29,964 nt of DNA from Klebsormidium nitens (lineage: Eukaryota > Streptophyta > Klebsormidiophyceae > Klebsormidiales > Klebsormidiaceae), in contig DF237763.1 in assembly GCA_000708835.1 (NCBI GenBank), positions 1,153 to 31,116 of the forward strand, in the 5' to 3' direction. Position numbers and translations under genes: made by a program. Numbering within the stretch: position 1 is the first letter of the stretch; every line of letters begins with the position of its first letter. A model generated the notes under the pieces. That model worked only from the letters and a program-made list of their open reading frames with translations, searched no databases and had not been told where the DNA came from. Shown piece by piece: positions 24,401 to 29,964 of this stretch.

Positions 24401-25822
24401 GCCAGCTATCAGTTTGGAAGTCAGAATGGTGCCTGAAAATCCGAAGGGAGTATTTTAACGGTCTTTGGCTATGCCAGACAAAACATCAATCCGCTGCATC
24501 TCTCGTCCCATCGTTTAAATCGGCATTCAGCTTAAAACTATGCACAGGTCAGTCTTACTAGCTCATCCGCGCCGCAGTGGGGTTCGAACGATAGAGTGTC
24601 TTGCTGTGCATTTGGGTCCGCGGCCGACCAGTCCTGCCTCTGAAAGTTGACGACATCTGCAGGTCTTGCTTGTGGAGTTCGTGGGGACATTCACTTCCAC
24701 CACTCACCTCTCTTGGGACCAGTGGCTGATCTGCGTCGGGCTTGGTGCCGTGAGGTGAGGAAGGCCACTTCTGGCCCGCAGAAAAAGGACGATTGCCCTC
24801 ATCGCTTCCTCTCAAGCGCCTACCTGGCCTGTACGTGTTGGTCGGTCTGAGTTGCTCACATTGGGGCACTAATGCGATGCGCCGATCGAGTCGTCTCTTC
24901 CTCATACTTCTGGACAGAAAGTGCCACACTCTGGGATGGGGTATCATCTGCGGCACTAACCGCGTATTCTTGGCGGCCCTCAGTTCGAGCATCTGCGCAG
25001 TTGGTTTGCCAGTCACCACAGGCCTCTCTTCCGTGCGCAGTATTCCCATCGCCTTCGTCTGCAAGTTCATCCCGGTCCCCGAGAAGCCCTTTGCGGAGCT
25101 ACTCTTGCGGAGGCGCACCCTCAGGCAGGCGCAAGCCGACTTACGTAGAGCGAGCGGTGAGTTGCTAAGTTTGACCCTCTGCCATTACTTTTTACGCTTA
25201 TCTTGTCACCGTCACAAACATGGCAAAGAAAGTTGGGCAAGGATCAATTTGGAGCTTCACCCGTTATAAGTTTATTGGCTATGAAGAGGTTGTCCGATGC
25301 AGCTCGAGTATATGCAACTGGGCCGCCGCTACGCCGCACCGCCTGATCGGCTTTCTGAAACGGGCGCCATTTTTGGTTCACAAAATCTGGTCACGCCCAT
25401 GGATAGCAATATCGACCTGGAGAGCCTCGGTTTCTGAAGGACACTGTATCAGATGATGCGAACGTGCGGTCTTAGGATACTGCGCCCGGTGCGCTCGACA
25501 ACTCCGGAGCCTCCGAATGAAAAGGCCTTAATTGAGGATTTGCGCTCCGTGCAACTCACCCGCTGTCTTAACACCTGTTGCTGCAGTGTCGCACAAGAGC
25601 GCAACATCGAAGAGCGGCGCATCTGTGAGCACGCCTGCCTGGAGCCCGCATTCGCGCACCTTGCAGACCAGTGCCGCCAGCAAGACGGTCCGGTCGGGCC
25701 CATCCCTTGGGGCGGACGGCCACCACGCGAACCTCCGAACCGGCCTCAATGGTCTCTTGCTCCCCGAAGGACGCTATCACATCGAAGGGCGGCAAGATGG
25801 ATCGCCAGCTCACCAAGAGTGA
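15465..25822 (+). CDS. P2B-type (PMCA/ACA-like) Ca2+-ATPase, 24 exons, about 1034 aa
   Basis: Membrane pump that uses ATP to move Ca2+ out of the cytosol. Exons: 15465-15575, 15839-15970, 16231-16320, 16607-16676, 16965-17119, 17611-17760, 18083-18166, 18430-18512, 18878-19009, 19193-19319, 19702-19785, 19965-20071, 20296-20391, 20660-20776, 21212-21367, 21672-21881, 22274-22390, 22681-22917, 23211-23311, 23650-23842, 24084-24191, 24663-24754, 25041-25156, 25587-25822. Key residues: TGES (207-210, actuator), PEGL (326-329, M4), DKTGTLT with phosphorylated D369, KGAAE (486-490, ATP binding), TGDN (590-593), TGDGTND (662-668), and N758/D762 in LLWVNLIMD (M6). The N-terminus before the first transmembrane helix is short. 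The tail after M10 holds basic [19 protein letters not shown] (938-956), a candidate calmodulin-binding site as in animal PMCA. The exon 11-12 junction is one base out of frame with the obvious sites. Start is uncertain: the ATG at 15465 is in frame, but TTCAG at 15476-15480 could instead be an acceptor with further exons upstream. Which membrane it serves is not shown. Confidence 0.95.
18634..18683 (+). repeat. Imperfect direct repeat in ATPase intron 8
   Basis: Bases 18634-18653 and 18664-18683 match at 17 of 20 positions, with core ATTCAAGGGG and a 30-base period. They lie within the intron between 18512 and 18878. This is probably a local duplication. Confidence 0.5.
24581..24635 (-). other. 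Degenerate tRNA-like fragment in ATPase intron 21
   Basis: On the minus strand, CGTTCGAACCC (24591-24581) matches 10 of 11 positions of the tRNA B box. A poor A-box-like AGGACTGGTCGG lies at 24635-24624, and the 32-base gap equals the normal tRNA spacing. Conventional acceptor and anticodon stems cannot be drawn, so it is not a functional tRNA gene. It may be a tRNA pseudogene or a piece of a tRNA-derived SINE. It lies antisense to the host gene. Confidence 0.3.
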
Positions 25823-26808
25823 CAGGGTGTTGGTGCATCGCTGCAGAGAGAGTGAATAGAAAGCGCAATTACGTACTTAGAGGCTCGTTTGGCAATCAGC
25901 CGGTGGGTAAGAGAACTCGTCATGGTGGAAACATTTGAGGGACTCCTTTTGGATTTTTAAGGACCAAGAAAAGCGCTTCGACTTAGAAGCATGCCCGCGG
26001 CTCAATCCTCAGGGTGTGCCATGCAGAGGAAAAACCCGGTTGCATGCTACAGAGATGTGCAGGGTGCACGAAGCCCGCGTCTTAGAGAGAAATTTGCGAG
26101 CATGCGCTTTGCCATGTTCCGGGTGTTGAAAGAGCACTTGGTCTATAGTCCTTGGACAGGCTGTAGACTCATGAGCGCACTACCATTTGTTGTCAGGTAT
26201 AGGGAGTAGAGATCAACAATCAACCATCAAAGACAAATTGGTCACCCATAGAATCTGAGAATATTTCCTCAGTACTCCAATCAAGTTAGCCGGGAGGTCG
26301 GCAGCTCGAACGAACGGAGCCTAGGAACAAAAAAGGCACGACTTCTCAAGAGCGGCGGTATGGAGCAATGTACATTAAACACGTGATCAAAAGACAATCG
26401 ATGGTGAAGATTTCATTAGGAGGACTTTGACAAACTTACATGAGAACCGGATCCACGCGTGCCAAGCATAACACAAGCCTCGTGCAAGTCGAGAATACGT
26501 TTAGTATCTCGAGTAACATTGTTGTTAAGGCGAATTTATTCAATGATCTAGCTAAGCAGGGTAAGCTCCATGCAAAAAATTCTCCTCTCAACTACTCACT
26601 ACTACGGCGGCATTAAAATTGCAACTTACTAGAAATACCAGCATCATACTACCGAATGATGTGGCCGCGTTGAGTGTGACATGAAAACGGCGCAAGATAT
26701 GCACTGACACTGCATACTGGCTGTGTTGGCCGCTGAATGGGATGAATGCAAGCGAGGATGGCTGATTCACGCCGGCGCCTTACAGAGGTCAAGCGGCTCC
26801 TAAAGTAA
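25823..26808. other. 3' flank of the Ca2+-ATPase gene and spacer
   Basis: No gene is recognised. The ATPase 3' UTR must start here, but I saw no TGTAA signal in the first few hundred bases. A short open frame at 25935-26129 has several Cys and Arg codons but does not match a family I know. Confidence 0.45.
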
Positions 26809-27311
26809 TGTATTGAAGGTCAAAAAGTTCTCTCTTGTGGTCACCGGGTTCGAGCATCATTGGAGTCGGCGACAAAAGAGGAAATAGTCACCGACTTACT
26901 AAGTCACGGAGTTATATGTGTTTAGTTTGTTTCTTTTCTATCGCTCTCTCAATTACATTTTTTGTCTTTGTCAGCGGCACGCCAAATGGTGCATGCTGGC
27001 ACGCCAAAAGATCAGAAGGATCATGAACCATTCATTCACTTTCAGCGCCCAAACGTGAGTCCGACCATAGTTTGCCAACTACCTACACCCACTGAGCTTT
27101 ATTGTATTTCAGATGGGGTAACGGTAAAGATGTGCTTATTCCGGCCGAAGTTCAAGGCTGGCCGGAATCTTCCAAAACGACTTATGTCATGAGTCGTCCA
27201 AAACTTTGTTTGGAAATCCGCCAACTTGGCTCGCCGAGAAGGTCGAAAGTAACGTCTCAGGACTTTGTATCAGCAGACTCGCATGTGGCCGCCGCAGCTC
27301 CGTCCATCTAA
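26809..27311 (+). CDS. Weak candidate for a three-exon gene, unrecognised
   Basis: Three blocks chain in frame: 26809-26910, 26975-27054 and 27113-27311, ending in TAA. The acceptor before 26975 has a long T-rich tract with TCAG, the donor at 27055 is GTGAGT, and the acceptor before 27113 is TTTCAG; the donor at 26911 (GTTATA) is weak. Translation includes ATKEEIVTDLLSHG, then RHAKWCMLARQKIRR, then WGNGKDVLIPAEVQGW. No start codon is placed, and no family is recognised. The two introns would be 64 and 58 bases, short for this window. Possible alternatives are a gene remnant or chance. Confidence 0.25.
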
Positions 27312-27745
27312 CTTCACGCAGGCTCAGCTTGGCTGTTAAACTCCGGGCTGAACCAAGGCCCAACTATCAAGCCTATGATCAATGACCCCCACCGATGGTG
27401 AGCCATGGCGTGAAAGTTATCCGGACGTCACTAATCACCTACTACTATGGGCGGCACTACGGTACACCCGACGGAACTATTCAATCTTTTGCGCGAAAAA
27501 ATAGTGACAGTGGTTCCATGCGCCATCAACAATGTCAGGTGATGTCCAAGCGCGGCTCAACAAAGTGAAAATCGGCGATTTACTCTAGCACATGAAAATT
27601 GGCCGCCCTTTAGTCACATCCGAGTCATGGAGGGGCGATCTGAGCTTCCATTCCCAGACGTCTAGCATCGATGAGTATCTGCGGCGCAAGATTTGATTGG
27701 CAAGAAATCACGCCGCTATGTCGTTTTAATGAACTTCCCCGCAGT
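27312..27745. other. Intergenic, nothing recognised
   Basis: I see no coding block or ordered repeat here. Confidence 0.45.
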
Positions 27746-27798
27746 GGGATTCGACCTTACGACCTCTCGGCCCTCTCATTTCGGCGCCGACTGGACCG
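27746..27798 (-). other. Degenerate tRNA-like fragment (A and B boxes)
   Basis: On the minus strand, CGGTCCAGTCGG (27798-27787) fits 11 of 12 positions of the A-box consensus. GGTCGAATCCC (27756-27746) is a B box that keeps TCGAATCCC. The gap of 30 bases is close to that of a true tRNA. The T stem is broken (GTAAG against CCCAC) and no good acceptor stem forms, so it is a tRNA pseudogene or the head of a SINE. It shares GCAGTGGG(A/G)TTCGA, CATTT and GCCGAC in the same order (plus-strand reading) with the fragment at 24581-24635. Confidence 0.4.
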
Positions 27799-29135
27799 CG
27801 GTCGGCGGCCAGACCGAACCGTCGGACTCTAGGCACCTCGCATGTACAGTGGGCATAGCCCCTCTGCCGGAGTTCATGATTGCGGCCAGCTGAGTTGCAT
27901 CGGGCAGGTTGGGGCCCCCAAGAATGCTGGCACCGTAAAGATGCAGCTTGATTATTGAATGCAACATGACGTTCGCAGTGCGGCGATGCCACCGATATCA
28001 CACTGGCCTAGAATCTCGGAGCACTGCATTACCAAAGCCTATATGCGGCATGATCCGAGGCTTTGATGCGGACAAACTCGCAGTACCATTGCAAATTCAA
28101 TGACTATAAGTGCAATTCCTTGCAAATTATCAATGCCCGGTTAAAGTTCTATGCAATTGCAACAAGGAGAAGTTGCCAATTGTACGTGGCGGCGCAGGCT
28201 TTTCAAGCCCATCGCGGGGATCTTCTGGTAGCTACGCTCATGAGTACAGCGTTCGGCGAAACTTACCCACATAAACCCAATAGCCTCTTCGAGAATCTCC
28301 TTACAGCTGAATAAGGTTCTTCTTTGGTTCCCAGGCATCAGTGTGCTCGAGCCCATACCTTGAACCATTTGACGTGAAACTCGAGGCTTGGTTCCTTTTT
28401 CGTGTTTAACTTTGCGGTCATCTACTCGTACTCTTTCGATCTCATACTACCAATGAGTCGTCGATTTCGATGGGTGGTGGAGGCGGCTGCACTCGGGCCG
28501 CTCCGATCGAGTCTGTAGCCTCTTCACAAATTTACGTGAAACACGTTGTGTGTGACGGTTGACTAGCTTAAGCGAAGCGCTGGCAAGATAACTACACGCG
28601 ACACAAGCAACCATGTGCGGAAACCATGGTTGCCTGCACGCGTTTTTTAACAAAGGCGCAGCTCTGTAGAAATGTTGTCTTTCTGCTCAAGCCTACAGCC
28701 TTTCTGCTTGCTGGTTGGGACTTGTTTCCAAGGATCCCCGCAAGCCTACTACGTCTCATTTTTGTTCGCGTTCAATGAAGTTTCGAATTATGGAGAGGCA
28801 GTCCACGAGCGCACTCGACTCTGCATCCCTTAGTCACGTCTAAGGCTTCCGTCCAGCTAGTCAGAAAGCATACCTACGATCCGATGGTAGAGCGTCATGC
28901 ACCATGCCAAGCAATCCTGGTCACTGTTATGAACTCAGTGTGGTCATGCTGGCCGCTGCATCACAACACTTGCTAACTAAGCATGATCACTGTGAACTCT
29001 ACGAAGTATTTGGTGGCGTAATTAATTGATTTACCGTTAACTACGTCACATCGTGACTGTACTCATATGCCGCAACCTGGCATATAAGCTAACCTGAAAA
29101 GTTGAACACTGGTGACGATGCGCGCTTAGACCTAA
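27799..29135. other. Intergenic, nothing recognised
   Basis: No gene or long repeat is supported. A 10-bp palindrome AACCATGGTT lies near 28620. The frames open on both strands at about 28063-28368 and 28447-28653 look random. Confidence 0.45.
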
Positions 29136-29512
29136 CTATGGCCCATCCATCACACTGGTTACACCTCCCTGAAACGCTGACTTGGGTTGATTCTGAGTAG
29201 AAGGACAGGGCCTGTCTGCAGCCACCAGAAAGCTACTTGAGGCTTGCAAGGCTTGATAGTAGTAGCCTGTAGGCTTAGCCTCCTTGATCTGCTCCTCAAA
29301 CTTCTTCCCCCAGATTTGGATCGGATTAATTCACTGGAGGCTCCGGGCGCTGATGCAGGAGATCCACTGTGGTGGGATTCAGTGGCTTCCTTGCTACCAG
29401 AGTCCCCACTGCCATTTCCACTGCCACTGCTTTTGGAGGGGTTGACCATCGAGGTCAGGGTCGAGTCCACCCTGCCACTGTGCCCCGTGTTCCCCGGATT
29501 GCCCTCTTCAGC
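29136..29512 (-). CDS. Candidate terminal exon with Ser/Gly-rich segment, unrecognised
   Basis: On the minus strand, CCCCCTCTTCACAG ends at 29513 and is a good acceptor. From 29512 the frame stays open to a TAA at 29159 and encodes a disordered Ser/Gly-rich stretch (NPSKSSGSGNGSGDSG) followed by an Arg/Ser-rich one (LRSRSRRLSL). A second minus-strand frame, open from about 29318 to TAG at 29136, overlaps it and also reads like protein (FEEQIKEAKPTGYYYQ). Only one frame is likely to be real, or a splice or frameshift joins them. Upstream exons, if any, would lie beyond 29530 or outside the window. No family is recognised. Confidence 0.3.
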
Positions 29513-29964
29513 CTGTGAAGAGGGGGAGTCGGAATTGAAACGTGTTTACTTCTTGTGAGCATGGGAGAGGCGCGAAGGTGCCTCGTTATAAAGTTCTCGG
29601 AGAGAAGATGGTGTAATTGAGGCTACACCTTTTGTGGAATCCGGAGACTATGTGTCTCATTCCTGCTCCCCTAAGTGGGAGTTCAAGCATGCATAATCTC
29701 ATGTGTATGATATTACGAGGCGCAGACTTGCAGCCAGTCACCATGCATAGACTCAAAAAGTATGTCCGTTTTGATTTCAACCGGATCCGGCCATCCAACG
29801 CCGTGGAACTCGCTCGAGGTGCAACTCGCGGCCGCACTGCCCGTGTGACGTGACACAAATGAGCATAGCTATAGCTCATAAGCATAGAGTCACCGTTACA
29901 GACCCAAGCCTTTAAATTCTCGGACTTTGAAAAATCCTGCATTCCGGGCATGCGGTGCCATGCC
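29513..29964. other. Right edge, nothing recognised
   Basis: If the minus-strand candidate is real, this would be its intron and upstream region. The minus-strand frame open across 29586-29951 does not resemble any family I know. Confidence 0.4.

Noticed and set aside
24558-25118. Minus-strand open frame of 186 codons
   Set aside because: It is antisense to ATPase exons 22 and 23, and its translation looks random.
26787-26855. Possible plus-strand tRNA-like boxes (GGTCAAGCGG and GGGTTCGAGC)
   Set aside because: The spacing is too long for an ordinary tRNA and no stems form. The second box lies inside an open block of the 26809-27311 candidate, which explains it at least as well.
1-29964. 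CRISPR arrays, rRNA genes, bacterial-style operons, retroviral or transposase genes
   Set aside because: I looked for regularly spaced direct repeats, rRNA-like blocks and reverse-transcriptase or transposase motifs and saw none. The firm genes are all intron-rich eukaryotic genes.

Overview
The window is nuclear DNA from an intron-rich eukaryote, most likely a green alga (Chlorophyta; a trebouxiophyte-like genome is my guess). Three lines of evidence support this. Three eukaryotic genes are split by many GT-AG introns. The phosphatase belongs to a type known from land plants, with a C-terminal pair of CxxC motifs. A TGTAA motif, the usual chlorophyte polyadenylation signal, lies 34 bases after the phosphatase stop codon. 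Exons of the first two genes are clearly richer in G+C than the flanking DNA.

Layout. Bases 1-2675 are AT-rich flank with tandem motifs, a large inverted repeat (881-1261) and a weak candidate gene (1352-2223). Bases 2676-6355 (minus strand) hold an 11-exon NDC80 kinetochore gene coding for 615 aa. A 782-base stretch with a CTAG-rich hairpin separates it from the divergent 10-exon PP2C phosphatase gene at 7138-10660 (plus strand, 477 aa). Bases 10661-15464 are mostly without recognisable genes, with some exon-like blocks at 13986-15176. Bases 15465-25822 (plus strand) hold a 24-exon P2B-type Ca2+-ATPase of about 1034 aa. The right flank (25823-29964) has no recognised gene. It does hold one tRNA-like fragment (a second lies in an ATPase intron) and two weak exon-chain candidates.

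The three firm genes do not form one pathway. NDC80 couples kinetochores to microtubules, the PP2C is a Ser/Thr phosphatase, and the Ca2+-ATPase exports or sequesters Ca2+ and probably responds to calmodulin. The only shared arrangement is the head-to-head NDC80/PP2C pair, which could share a bidirectional promoter.

All exon borders were placed by eye from GT-AG sites, reading-frame phase and family similarity. Every junction in NDC80 and PP2C is phase-consistent. In the ATPase, one junction (exons 11-12) is off by one base under the most obvious splice sites. I did not find a clearly new biological system. The best leads are that junction, the foldback-like inverted repeat, the two tRNA-like fragments and the exon chains that I could not assign to a family.
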